Below are positions 1 through 8,731 of a stretch of DNA of 64,000 bases, piece after piece. The DNA comes from Picochlorum sp. 'celeri' (Eukaryota; Chlorophyta; Trebouxiophyceae). The stretch's first letter is position 1, and the number at the start of each line of letters is the position of its first letter. Both the position numbers and the translations under genes were made by a program. Under the pieces are notes generated by a model. The model was not told where the DNA came from, did no database searches, and saw only the letters and a list, made by a program, of their open reading frames with translations. The stretch spans positions 982,172 to 1,046,171 of the forward strand of contig JAACMV010000008.1 in assembly GCA_010909725.1 (NCBI GenBank), read 5' to 3'.

Positions 1-310
1 CATATGGCCCATAGCATGAGTGGACCCATCTATTCTGCTGCAGTACTCATTAGGACATGCATGCTGCCATATGCGATGCAGCAAAGATTGAGACCACATT
101 CGTATATCCTAGACGACTATGTATATTATTAGACCATACACAATGTGTTTTGAACATTTTCGGCTCAATCAGATGACGCAAGTCGGAAATCGATGAGACT
201 CGAGATTTGAAAAGGGTCCTTTAAAAAGGACATTTCAAATACGCGGATGTGACAATCATTATGATCCAAGACCAGTCTACTACTCCAAAACTGATATACA
301 TATTTGTATA
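1..310. other. window-edge flank, promoter of helicase gene
   Basis: I see no coding exon here on either strand. The last 30 bases before the helicase start are AT-rich, with a TATA-like stretch (tatacatatttgtata) running up to the ATG at 311. The rest is unremarkable and may hold the end of a gene lying outside the window. Confidence 0.4.
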
Positions 311-2596
311 ATGGGCCATCGGTATAGGTCTTCTGATCGAGAGGAAGGAAGTAGCAGTCGGTTTTTGAGGCCTGGTGAAGGAAGGAAAAGTGCTTTTGGA
401 GTGTCGTTCCAGGATGTAGAGAGGCGGGGTTCTGATAATGCGTCTTCAATTCCTATATTCAATAGATACAGAGGATTGAGGATTGAGGAGCAGCAGCGGC
501 TGCTACCAATCTTCAAATATAAAAGGGAGATTCTGTATTTGGTGGAGAAACATGCCACGTGTATCATTGTCGGAGAAACTGGATCAGGAAAGACGACACA
601 AGTTCCTCAATACCTCTATAGTGCTGGCTGGGCGCCGATAGGAAGTATGATTGCGTGCACACAGCCACGGAGGGTGGCAGCCATGTCTGTAGCCGCTCGG
701 GTAGCAGAGGAAATGAATGTTGAGTTGGGGCAAGAGGTTGGGTTCGCTATTCGATTCGAGGATGTTTCGAGCCATCAGACTAGGATCAAGTTCTGTACAG
801 ATGGTGTGTTGATCAAGGAAATGGCGACGGACCCACTCTTGTCCAAGTACTCTGTCGTCATGGTCGATGAGGCTCACGAGCGATCTGCATCAACCGATGT
901 TTTACTAGGACTTTTGAAAAAGATACAGAAGAGACGGCCGAGTCTGAGAATCATTATATCTTCGGCTACTATTGACGCTGAAAGGTTTGCCTCTTTCTTC
1001 TTTGACGCGTCAACGAGCATTTCTCAAGAAGAAGCCCATGCTGATCGTCCTTCTGGCATGCCTGGGATGTTATCTGTTCAGGGCCGAACCCACTCTGTTC
1101 AGGTCCATTACTTGGAAAGGCCTTGTCAGGACTATGTGCAAACATCTGTGGAAACGGTGTATAAAATTAATGATGCTGGTTTGCCCGGAGATATTCTAGT
1201 CTTCTTGACAGGCCAGGAAGAATGTGACAAGGCTGTATCCTTGGTCCAAGAATCCAATCATTCCCAGTATACAGAAGGGCGCAGTCAGAGGAGAAGCGGC
1301 ACCAGACTTTATCCAGTCGCCTTATATTCAGGCCTTTCTGCAAAGCATCAGATGGAAGTCTTTGAGTCTCCTCCGAGGAACTGCCGCAAAGTTGTATTTG
1401 CTACAAATATTGCAGAGACGTCTGTCACAATAGACGGGATCGTGCACGTTGTGGATTGCATGTTCTCGAAACAGAGGAATTTCGATCCATTTATTGGCTT
1501 AGAAAGTTTACTTGTGGCTCCGATAAGCAAAGCTAGTGCAGTACAGCGATCTGGTAGGGCAGGGAGAGTGAGGCCTGGCTTTTCGTACCGATTATGCACA
1601 CAGGAGCATTTCGAAAATCTCGACACCGTAGAGATTCCGGAACTTCAGAGAAGTGATTTGACATCAATAGTATTACAACTCAAAGGCCTTGGGGTTGATA
1701 ATATGTTGCATTTTTCATGGCTGACTCCTCCACCATCAGAGTGTATGGTGAGATCATTGGAAAACCTCCATGCTCTGGGAGCACTTGGCGACGATGCAAA
1801 ACTTACACAATATATGGGAAGGTATATGAGTGAGATTTCTGTGGAACCCCAACTTTCTAGGGCGCTTTTGGTATCTTGGTCCGCAGGCTGTGTGTACGAA
1901 GTCGCAACAATATCTGCCATGTTGAATGTTCAAAGCATTTGGGCATCAGGGAGGAGGAGGGATCTTGACAGCGCGAAATCTCAATTTGCTGTCGAGGAGG
2001 GAGATTTAATAACCTATTTAAATGTATGGAAAGCTTGGGAAGAAAACAAGAGGAGCAAAAGTTGGGCGATTAAAAATTTTGTGAGCCACAGATGTCTCAT
2101 TCGAGCATCTGATATCCGAGACCAAGTCTTGCGACAGATCATACGCCTGAAGAAACAAAGTTCTCCGGACGACCCAATTTTCTGTAGAAGATCTTTACAA
2201 GATATTAGAGATAATATTCTTCTGCGCAAAGATCTGAGCCGTGAGGAAATACACGATCGCATAATTGCCATTCAAAAATCACTTGCAGCTGGACTCTTTC
2301 TGAATTCTGTGCAGCTTAGATTTGGGCCTCGAGGTGAGCCTGAGATTGACAATGAAGGAAACTCAACGTATAGATTCCTGAGAAACACTGGAGATCCTCT
2401 GACGGAAATGTCCAGGCTTCGAATCCACCCATCATCTGTCATGTACGGGCGCCAGCCCCAATGGCTCTGTTTCTACATGGCACAACAGACTGGGAAACAC
2501 AGTGTCGACATGCAAGAGGTTCACTGTGTGAAGCCTGAATGGCTCGCAGACGCAGCGCCAAACTTTTTCAATGCATCCAAAAAGAAAACTATCTGA
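311..2596 (+). CDS. DHX35: DEAH-box RNA helicase, DHX35 type
   Basis: Single-exon gene of 761 residues for an ATP-dependent RNA helicase of the DEAH family; DHX35 is a spliceosome-associated member, so a nuclear pre-mRNA processing role is expected. Helicase motifs are in order: GETGSGKTT (Walker A, ~residue 95), TQPRR, DEAH box (DEAHER), SAT, FLTGQEE, and QRSGRAGRVRPG (motif VI), followed by the HA2/ratchet region and OB-fold with IHPSSVMY near the C-terminus. Length and the segment VFNRY-like/LPIFKYKREIL before Walker A match DHX35 better than Prp22 or Prp43, which carry extra N-terminal domains. The start is the first ATG after an AT-rich promoter; no intron is needed. The stop lies only 12 bp from the left end of Fanzor element 1, so its 3' UTR must run into the element. 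Confidence 0.9.
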   Translation: MGHRYRSSDREEGSSSRFLRPGEGRKSAFGVSFQDVERRGSDNASSIPIFNRYRGLRIEEQQRLLPIFKYKREILYLVEKHATCIIVGETGSGKTTQVPQYLYSAGWAPIGSMIACTQPRRVAAMSVAARVAEEMNVELGQEVGFAIRFEDVSSHQTRIKFCTDGVLIKEMATDPLLSKYSVVMVDEAHERSASTDVLLGLLKKIQKRRPSLRIIISSATIDAERFASFFFDASTSISQEEAHADRPSGMPGMLSVQGRTHSVQVHYLERPCQDYVQTSVETVYKINDAGLPGDILVFLTGQEECDKAVSLVQESNHSQYTEGRSQRRSGTRLYPVALYSGLSAKHQMEVFESPPRNCRKVVFATNIAETSVTIDGIVHVVDCMFSKQRNFDPFIGLESLLVAPISKASAVQRSGRAGRVRPGFSYRLCTQEHFENLDTVEIPELQRSDLTSIVLQLKGLGVDNMLHFSWLTPPPSECMVRSLENLHALGALGDDAKLTQYMGRYMSEISVEPQLSRALLVSWSAGCVYEVATISAMLNVQSIWASGRRRDLDSAKSQFAVEEGDLITYLNVWKAWEENKRSKSWAIKNFVSHRCLIRASDIRDQVLRQIIRLKKQSSPDDPIFCRRSLQDIRDNILLRKDLSREEIHDRIIAIQKSLAAGLFLNSVQLRFGPRGEPEIDNEGNSTYRFLRNTGDPLTEMSRLRIHPSSVMYGRQPQWLCFYMAQQTGKHSVDMQEVHCVKPEWLADAAPNFFNASKKKTI

Positions 2597-2612
2597 TATT
2601 TATTAATGTACA

Positions 2613-2731
2613 GTAAAATTTTTTAATTTCGTTTGTCGGACGGAATGTTCCAAACTTGGAAGTTCCATCGTTCTCTCTGCTGTATCTTGAAGCATAGCGT
2701 CTGCAAAAAGCAGCCGACTTACATGCCGAAT
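2613..2731 (-). ncRNA. candidate Fanzor guide-RNA scaffold, copy 1
   Basis: In TnpB and Fanzor loci the guide RNA (omegaRNA/fRNA) is made from the 3' end of the nuclease gene and ends at the element boundary, with the guide lying just outside. Here the ~120 bp after the Fanzor stop hold a strong hairpin at 2639-2669: a 7-bp stem (one G-T pair), a 1x2 internal loop, a 5-bp stem (TTCCA/TGGAA) and a 4-nt loop. The element end follows ~30 bp later. The exact RNA ends, and how far the RNA reaches into the coding region, cannot be read from sequence. The assignment is an inference from family architecture. Confidence 0.45.
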
Positions 2732-5083
2732 TCATTGCCGTGTTGATGTCCTTTGCCTTTTCCTCGTCCTCTTGAAAGCCTTGATTCGAGATCCATTGTG
2801 ACACTTTTCCAAAAACAAGTCTTTGATATTGATACTGGCATTGACATCACGGTCCCAAACATTTCGAATGCATTCATTGTTGTGACAACGTTTCATCCTG
2901 AATTGTTTGTTGTACTGTTCCATTGCCTCATGACAGCAAGAACAGAGTTTGGACGTATTGAATTCATTAACCAACACAACTGTGGCACATTCCGATACCT
3001 TGTTGAACAGTTTTGTGCTCATGATAGGAGCAGTGCCCCTCATTGTGCCGTTATTATCACCATCACCATACGCCACGATGACTCTCTTCTGTGCCTCTTT
3101 GTTTCTTGTTCCACAGATTCGAGCAACCACATCCTCCATGGCCGACTTTTCCTTGCAAAATTTCCTCATCTTCTGTTTCTGATACCATTTTTTGTCATCG
3201 AAGAAGGCTTGTTGCAGTTGGGGCCACATAGAAACTTGGAATCTGTAACTCTCAAAAATTTTCTCAAAATCTACTGTCTTGCATGTTGGCACAGACACCC
3301 ATGCAGGACAGTATTCAGACATCCTTTTCTTCATTTTGGCTGTATACTGTTTCTGACTAGATAAGAAGATCCATTCTCCTGACCCCAGAGAATCACTTTT
3401 ATATCTGTCTTCCACCTCTGCATGACGACCATTTTCTGCATTCCACTTTGCATGGATCTTTTGCTTTTCCGAATCATGAAAAACCCACGTGGCCGCTGAC
3501 TTTTTACCTGGGTCCAAACCGACAATGATACAATCTGTGTGATATATACCATGGTCATCTTTGCGTATGCCAGCCAACCTTTTGATCCTTTCTGTGATGA
3601 CTGTCTTGTCTTTGTTTTTAGCCTTTCGTTTCTGTAGAACGTCCTTTTGTGACTTTAATGTATGCAACAATGGCTTCAGTAGAACATAATGTATGGTGGA
3701 AATGTCACCAAGGAGAATACGCAAAGGGTCATATCTGATCTTTTTTGCAATAATGTTGGTTGCAAACATCCCACAATAGGTGGCCCACAACTTTGCTTTG
3801 ACGTAATTCATATCATCCTGCAGATGGATTATCTTGCATTCCAGATCCGACTTCACAGTGTCTATAACAGCAGAAACAGAGACGCCATCAGTGCATATAG
3901 AGCATCCGAATCTGAGTTTCGTTTGGTCCTTCATGTGCTTTTTTTTCAATACTCGCTTCATGTTGAATATCGATTTCCAATAATAATACTTATTTGTATA
4001 GTCATCCAGTGCTGGACAGTCATCTACTATCTTTCTGATATATGGATATTTCTTTGCGAGTTGCTCAACCATAGTCTTCACTGCTGTGCTGGAGATATGG
4101 ATATGCTTTGGTTTCCAGGCCATCTGTGGACACAGACAAAATGTCCATTTCTGTCTTCCAAGTATACTCTTCTTCCCTTCAAACTCTCCGTTTCTGAACC
4201 TCTGTTGCAGTGATTCCACGAATGGCTCCAAGTGACCCAAAATGAAGAAGCAAATTCTGGATTTCTCAGAAAGAGTTGTCGTCTTTGGCACCAACGAGCA
4301 AATGATATCCAAGGCTCTCTGTGCTTCATCCCATACTGACACATCAGACGCAAATTCTGTCAATGATGGTCTACGTTCAACAATATCACTGACTTTCGTC
4401 CTCTCCCAGAATGCCTGTGTGATTGCAGAAAATACTTGTCCAAACTTCTTCTTTGACAAATTTTTGATTTGGTCAAAGTCCGTGTCGTCTCGAAATAGCA
4501 AATATCTCAGATACCGTAATGCATATACATTAAGATTGGTTTCCAAATGCGTGGTATGCATAACAGACGACTGCTGGGCCATCTGCTCCATTGTTTTGCC
4601 TCTCCAAGAAGAGAGACAACCCTGTGGCCAATCTGTTTTTAACCCAGTCTCCTCACAATATTCCTTGCACAAGTCGCGCAAGTTGGTATCAACATCCTTT
4701 CTCTCCTTCTTTTGTTGCAAATGATTAGCAAGGTGTCTGTAGATTTTGTTGTAGAGTTCGTAGAGAGTTTCATCTTTGTGGTCTCTAAATGCCCCACCGT
4801 TCCTCAATAACAATAGATGCATGACATGATGCACATGAATCTGTAGTCTACTCAGATAGAATACACATTCTTCAATTTCGCGTTGAACCACTTTGAACTT
4901 ACAAAAAGGCTGCAAAGTGCACTTGACGACTGTCTTATTGAAAAAACGGTCTTTATCCTTCTTTATAGCCACATCCAATCGAGTAAACTTCTTTTTCTTC
5001 ACCTTTTTCGATGGTGTGGCGGACACCTTTCTCTTTTTTTTCATTTTGAAATGACACGGTTGGCGATGGCGGCTCGACTTCAT
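2732..5083 (-). CDS. fanzor: Fanzor (eukaryotic TnpB-like RNA-guided nuclease), copy 1
   Basis: Encodes 783 residues from the first ATG at 5083. The frame is open to 5125 but without an upstream ATG. The C-terminal part is the TnpB/OrfB RuvC nuclease: VGLDPGKKSA with D524, VNEFNTSKLCSCC with E707, and WDRDVNASINI with D746, so all three metal-binding acids are present. A four-cysteine zinc finger (CSCC ... CHNNEC) sits between the second and third motifs, as in TnpB. The N-terminus has a dense basic run (KMKKKRKVS ... KKVKKKKF) that reads as a nuclear localisation signal. The ~500-residue N-terminal half, far longer than bacterial TnpB, is typical of Fanzor proteins and should bind the guide RNA and target DNA. 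No intron or disabling change is seen, so it is probably active. Antisense frames here are shadows. Confidence 0.9.
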   Translation of the reverse strand: MKSSRHRQPCHFKMKKKRKVSATPSKKVKKKKFTRLDVAIKKDKDRFFNKTVVKCTLQPFCKFKVVQREIEECVFYLSRLQIHVHHVMHLLLLRNGGAFRDHKDETLYELYNKIYRHLANHLQQKKERKDVDTNLRDLCKEYCEETGLKTDWPQGCLSSWRGKTMEQMAQQSSVMHTTHLETNLNVYALRYLRYLLFRDDTDFDQIKNLSKKKFGQVFSAITQAFWERTKVSDIVERRPSLTEFASDVSVWDEAQRALDIICSLVPKTTTLSEKSRICFFILGHLEPFVESLQQRFRNGEFEGKKSILGRQKWTFCLCPQMAWKPKHIHISSTAVKTMVEQLAKKYPYIRKIVDDCPALDDYTNKYYYWKSIFNMKRVLKKKHMKDQTKLRFGCSICTDGVSVSAVIDTVKSDLECKIIHLQDDMNYVKAKLWATYCGMFATNIIAKKIRYDPLRILLGDISTIHYVLLKPLLHTLKSQKDVLQKRKAKNKDKTVITERIKRLAGIRKDDHGIYHTDCIIVGLDPGKKSAATWVFHDSEKQKIHAKWNAENGRHAEVEDRYKSDSLGSGEWIFLSSQKQYTAKMKKRMSEYCPAWVSVPTCKTVDFEKIFESYRFQVSMWPQLQQAFFDDKKWYQKQKMRKFCKEKSAMEDVVARICGTRNKEAQKRVIVAYGDGDNNGTMRGTAPIMSTKLFNKVSECATVVLVNEFNTSKLCSCCHEAMEQYNKQFRMKRCHNNECIRNVWDRDVNASINIKDLFLEKCHNGSRIKAFKRTRKRQRTSTRQ

Positions 5084-5179
5084 ACCAATCCAAGGTTCTA
5101 GAAGATTCGGATTGACCAGAGTCAAATGGACTAGATGTTACATTCCTTAATTAAACGAAATTTAAAAATTTTGGAGTAT

Positions 5180-6289
5180 TTATTTCTGCTTCCCAACAAC
5201 ATGGAACCCCCCAACATCTCTCTTGACAAACTCAAAAAAGCAATAGACGAGAGGAACAGTTGCAAGATGCCACAATGCGTGGGCGTCTAGAAGATCTGCT
5301 ATCGGTGGGAAATCCAATATTTCTAACAAAACCGCAGCATTAACACAGGCAACAAAGAGCAATAGATATCTTCTTCCAGGATGCTGCTTGCCATGTTTTG
5401 AAAACATGGCCCATCCGATCCAAACCAGACTTTGCAGCACCCCTGCTGCCACACAGAGACCTACATGGTATCCGTAATCAAACTTGACGTAATGCATCAT
5501 GTACATATGACGGAGATAGAAAAGAATCAGACCAGCGGCAAACAGCATCCTACTTGTCTGAGAAGTCTGAAGCAAGTCAGAAAAGGCTCTGCTAAAACTA
5601 AGGTATGCATCAAAAATCATCACTGCGCCCGCAGAGAAATAATCTAATCTTTCGGTGATTGCCGTATCCCTGCTGTGGAAGACGGCCGACCAGATCCATG
5701 CATTGCTTGCAAGAATAAAGTGGCCATACCACAAGAAGTGATGGCTAAAACCCATCCTCTCCACACCTGTGACAGGTTCCATAGACCAAACGTACTTCCG
5801 TAGTAATAATATACAGTTTACATTAGCACCCAAGTTCAACAACGATAACACCACTGAAGCTGGCTCTTGCATGCCCAAGATCCTCACAAATGGCCATTTC
5901 CCATGGTACTTGTACACAGTCTTGTCCTGATCATCTGCGGTGCCCTGACGCCTCTTATCTCCCTCAATCTTCCACATACATTTGTATCGGCAATCACTCT
6001 CGCACCCCCACCGCATTATACGACGAAGAATGAATTCATCAAGCCTGGACAACCTGTGACCAGAATCATCTCCTCTGGCACAAAATGGGCTCTCAGAAAC
6101 GCCCCGTGCAACATCTTCCACACCACCTTTTGGTAATCCACCTCTACGGCATCCCACAAGACAGGACTGATAGATTGCACTTTGATCACCCTGACTTGCC
6201 CTTCCCAAAGCAGGCAGCAGTGTCATGAGCAGTAAGATGCGCCACACTGTACCCGATATGAAGCCTTCATACCCCACCATCGACTTCAT
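5180..6289 (-). CDS. PGAP3: Per1/PGAP3 GPI-anchor remodelling phospholipase
   Basis: A 369-residue multipass membrane protein of the Per1-like (CREST) family, which in the ER/Golgi removes the sn-2 acyl chain from GPI-anchored proteins. It begins with a signal peptide (hydrophobic run WRILLLMTLLPALG), then the cysteine-rich lumenal part (CLVGCRRGG, WGCESDCRYKCMW), then the family signature HGKWPFVRILGMQEPASV and about seven membrane segments. The conserved histidines of the hydrolase fold are present in VFHSRDTAITERLDYF (first core helix pair) and LDFPPIADLLDAHALWHLATVP (near the C-terminus). Length is close to human PGAP3 (320). No intron. The start follows from the signal peptide. Its stop is 7 bp from Fanzor element 1. 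It is divergent from the mS26-like gene, with ~220 bp between the starts. Confidence 0.92.
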   Translation of the reverse strand: MKSMVGYEGFISGTVWRILLLMTLLPALGRASQGDQSAIYQSCLVGCRRGGLPKGGVEDVARGVSESPFCARGDDSGHRLSRLDEFILRRIMRWGCESDCRYKCMWKIEGDKRRQGTADDQDKTVYKYHGKWPFVRILGMQEPASVVLSLLNLGANVNCILLLRKYVWSMEPVTGVERMGFSHHFLWYGHFILASNAWIWSAVFHSRDTAITERLDYFSAGAVMIFDAYLSFSRAFSDLLQTSQTSRMLFAAGLILFYLRHMYMMHYVKFDYGYHVGLCVAAGVLQSLVWIGWAMFSKHGKQHPGRRYLLLFVACVNAAVLLEILDFPPIADLLDAHALWHLATVPLVYCFFEFVKRDVGGFHVVGKQK

Positions 6290-6507
6290 ATGCCTTGAAA
6301 AATCAAAATAATTTAGGTTTAGGGAATTTGCCAGTGCTTTTGTGGACGTCTTTCCAAATTAATCAGTGTGGGTTACAGCACCATGCACATGCGAGTCTCT
6401 CTGCCTTTTTTTAAGGAAAGGAGGTCACTGTGGAACGAGTGTCATGCATGTTCACCTGCCTCTGAAGAGTTGTTAAATGATAAAATAAACAATTGATTGC
6501 CTTAATA

Positions 6508-7219
6508 ATGGGTGGTTGTCATCATGCTGGAAAATTGCTGCGACAGGTGGTGACCCAACGCCACGGAGACAATGTCGGTCGTGCCTTGTCCGATGCAGGG
6601 ATCAAGGGTACAGTCGAAGCAGTATTTGGATCTAGGTCGTTTTATTCTTCTCGATATCCCTCCGATGATGCAGTCAGTGTGGAGGCCACGAAGACCAGGC
6701 GTTCGTCCATAGAGTATGGGAGGGAAAGGAATGCGTATGAGAGGGATTTGTCCAACTTGAGAAAGAAATGGTACGAGGAAGTGCACTCCAAGAGAATACA
6801 GGAGGAGGAGGAGAAGGAGAAACTCATTCGAGCTCAAGAAGCAAGAAAAGAGGAGAGGGCGAGAGCCCAGGCTGAAAGGAATGCGCGCATGGCGATGGAG
6901 TTGGATGGCCAATTCCAGAAAATAGAAGAGGCTAGAAGGCAAAAGGTCGAAAGAAGAATAGAGAATGTGCGCAGGGAGTTTACACGCCAGTCAGTAATAG
7001 CTGCCTTCCGGGAGAAGAGGTATGTGTGATGCTCATGTTGCCTTATTTTTCTCTTCCTTTAAGACATCGATATGTTTTCTTGCCAGCAGGAAAGAAGTTC
7101 TATTGGAACAAAGCAGGCATTGGATTGCGACGGAAGCAGAATTGGAGTCAAGGATAGATGCAGCAGTTGAAAATCCAGAGCCTCTCTGGGTTTCTGAAAA
7201 GGTGGCCAGAAAGGCTTGA
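6508..7219 (+). CDS. mitochondrial ribosomal protein mS26-like
   Basis: Two exons: 6508-7019 and 7087-7219 (or from 7090, which removes one residue), with a 67-70 nt intron (donor gtatgt, acceptor gccagcag), giving ~214 residues. The protein has a basic, serine/arginine-rich N-terminus suited to a mitochondrial presequence, then a long charged helix rich in E, R, K and A (residues ~75-165), then a C-terminal stretch (TEAELESRIDAAVENPEPLW) resembling the end of MRPS26. The family forms a long helix on the mitochondrial small ribosomal subunit. Similarity is in pattern rather than strong motif, so another coiled-coil mitochondrial protein is possible. I chose the ATG at 6508 because the frame upstream has only non-ATG codons. 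Confidence 0.5.
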
Positions 7220-7333
7220 TTCTACTGTATCCGCCGCCGCTTGGACAGTAGGGCGTGATGTACTGCGGCAGATTTACAACAAACAATAAACAAGACTTAA
7301 TATATGAGCAAAACTTGATTCACATTCATTTTT

Positions 7334-8731
7334 CTATTGCAACTTCACAAGGTTGAATTTTGTCCTCTTTGAAGCGTTTGCTAAAGGACACTTCACTTCC
7401 TCCACCACAGTATTATATCCACGTTTTTCAATCAAGACAGTATATGTTCCGGGGGCAATAGGGCGGTAAAATTGTCCTTTCTCTGTGGAGATCACGTAGG
7501 AATCCAATCCATCAATGTAAACTTTGGCACCTTTCAAAGCCCGCTTTGATCCATTTCTATTCTTCGTCCGAACAACGCCATTGATCCCTTTGAATGCAGT
7601 GGTTTTGATGAATTCCAAGACAGATTTCCTGTTATCCTCAAAGAGGCCTGGCAGCATCTTTGAGTTTGGCCATTTTGTCTTGCCTGCCTCGATGGTCAGT
7701 TCATATACATGCTCCATCAAATAATTCCAATCACCCATACCTCCATAGATCGGATACCAAGCAGCTCCATTTGTGATACCGCCTGGAAATTGTCTCTGAC
7801 GGAAGCTGCTCAGGACTCTGTGATTCTCAGCATATTCCCTGGCCAGGTACCTGAATGTTTCGTCATCAGGGCTCTTTGCATAATGTGTTCTCCCATCAGC
7901 TGTGCCATCAAAGGGATAACTAACCACCAACTCGCCACCGTGAAACACAAGGCTAGAGACAAACGGATAATCCTGTGTCCATCCCATGATTGCCACAGTC
8001 TCAGGTTGTCTCCCTAATGTGTTACTCGTCATCCCTTCGTCGTCGAAGCGATCGGGAAAATCTCTATTTAAATCCACGCCATTCGCATTCCATCTTGTTT
8101 TAGCCTCGAATCCATCTGGGTTCATCCCTGGAAGCACCCATGTATGCACCCCAGAGACAATAGCAGACGCAGTAGGATCTGATTCATACTTCTCACATAG
8201 CCACTCTGCAACTCCCATAGAAACCACCCTTCCAACAGCCTCATTCCCATGAATTCCTCCGACTATTTTCACATGAGGCTTGCCATCCTTGAGTCCCTTA
8301 TCCAAGGTGTTGGATATCTCCAGTGCCTCAATAGGCCGGCCTTTTACAGACCTGCCAATCTGCACCAGTCGCGCGATATCGCCACATCTGGAAGCGAAAT
8401 TCAGCATATGCACATGCAGCTCTTCGCTATCTAGATATCGTGTTGTCACAAACTCCAAAGGCGTCTTGGTAGTACCATCATCCCTGTTCTTCCTTCCCAA
8501 GGAGAATCCCTTGGGGGGCACGTACCCCTCCCATGACGCTGTCACGTCCCCATAGGTGAGGTTTTCAAATCTCTCTTTCATTCGTATGGCATCACCATCC
8601 ATATACGCCAGAAGACCCTCATTCCCTTCTCCGTGGGCGACTACCACCGTGGCTACTACCACCCAAAGCAGCAGCAGTCTGACAGAGTGCGATACGCACC
8701 CAACCATCTCCACAACACTCGGCTTTTTCAT
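7334..8731 (-). CDS. secreted metallocarboxypeptidase, M14B (CPE/CPD type)
   Basis: A 465-residue zinc carboxypeptidase of the N/E subfamily, whose members trim C-terminal Arg/Lys from peptides in the secretory pathway. A hydrophobic signal region lies at residues ~17-33. Zinc ligands H161 and E164 are in GGIHGNEAVGR and the third ligand is in VFHGGELVVSYPFDG. The substrate-binding residues appear in TRWNANGVDLNRDFPDRF and the catalytic Glu in YELTIEAGKTKWP. A transthyretin-like domain closes the protein (GVVRTKNRN ... GTYTVLIEKRGY), as in carboxypeptidases D, E, M and N. No C-terminal membrane anchor is visible. A TATATA box lies 11 nt before the ATG. Such enzymes usually act after a dibasic endoprotease, of interest given the RR-repeat precursor gene at 20.1-20.8 kb. 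Confidence 0.93.
   Translation of the reverse strand: MKKPSVVEMVGCVSHSVRLLLLWVVVATVVVAHGEGNEGLLAYMDGDAIRMKERFENLTYGDVTASWEGYVPPKGFSLGRKNRDDGTTKTPLEFVTTRYLDSEELHVHMLNFASRCGDIARLVQIGRSVKGRPIEALEISNTLDKGLKDGKPHVKIVGGIHGNEAVGRVVSMGVAEWLCEKYESDPTASAIVSGVHTWVLPGMNPDGFEAKTRWNANGVDLNRDFPDRFDDEGMTSNTLGRQPETVAIMGWTQDYPFVSSLVFHGGELVVSYPFDGTADGRTHYAKSPDDETFRYLAREYAENHRVLSSFRQRQFPGGITNGAAWYPIYGGMGDWNYLMEHVYELTIEAGKTKWPNSKMLPGLFEDNRKSVLEFIKTTAFKGINGVVRTKNRNGSKRALKGAKVYIDGLDSYVISTEKGQFYRPIAPGTYTVLIEKRGYNTVVEEVKCPLANASKRTKFNLVKLQ

Larger units (their letters stand above)
2609..5172 (-). mobile_element. Fanzor-bearing element, copy 1
   Basis: This 2564-bp block is repeated at 39719-42282 with a constant offset of 37110 and only a handful of differences; the flanking sequences are unrelated, so the shared block defines the element. 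The ends form an imperfect terminal inverted repeat: the left end (2615-2634) and the reverse complement of the right end (5153-5172) match at 19 of 20 bases and share AATTTCGTTT. It carries one gene, the Fanzor, plus ~120 bp after its stop and ~70-90 bp before its start. No transposase is present, so movement would need an enzyme acting in trans. It lies between the convergent stops of DHX35 (12 bp away) and PGAP3 (7 bp away). No clear target-site duplication is visible for this copy. Confidence 0.88.

Noticed and set aside
2703..2724. GTAAGT...TTTTTGCAG just after the Fanzor stop, resembling an intron
   Set aside because: It would be only 22 nt, far below the 63-118 nt seen here, and splicing is not needed to complete the protein.
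2589..2804. 71-residue minus frame crossing the Fanzor stop and running to the element end
   Set aside because: It overlaps the Fanzor C-terminus in another frame and ends outside the element differently in each copy; no recognisable protein.
2753..4724. Plus-strand open frames (203, 174, 160 residues) inside both Fanzor copies, identical between copies
   Set aside because: They are antisense shadows; their repetition only reflects duplication of the element. No motif, and the opposite frame has intact RuvC and zinc-finger motifs.
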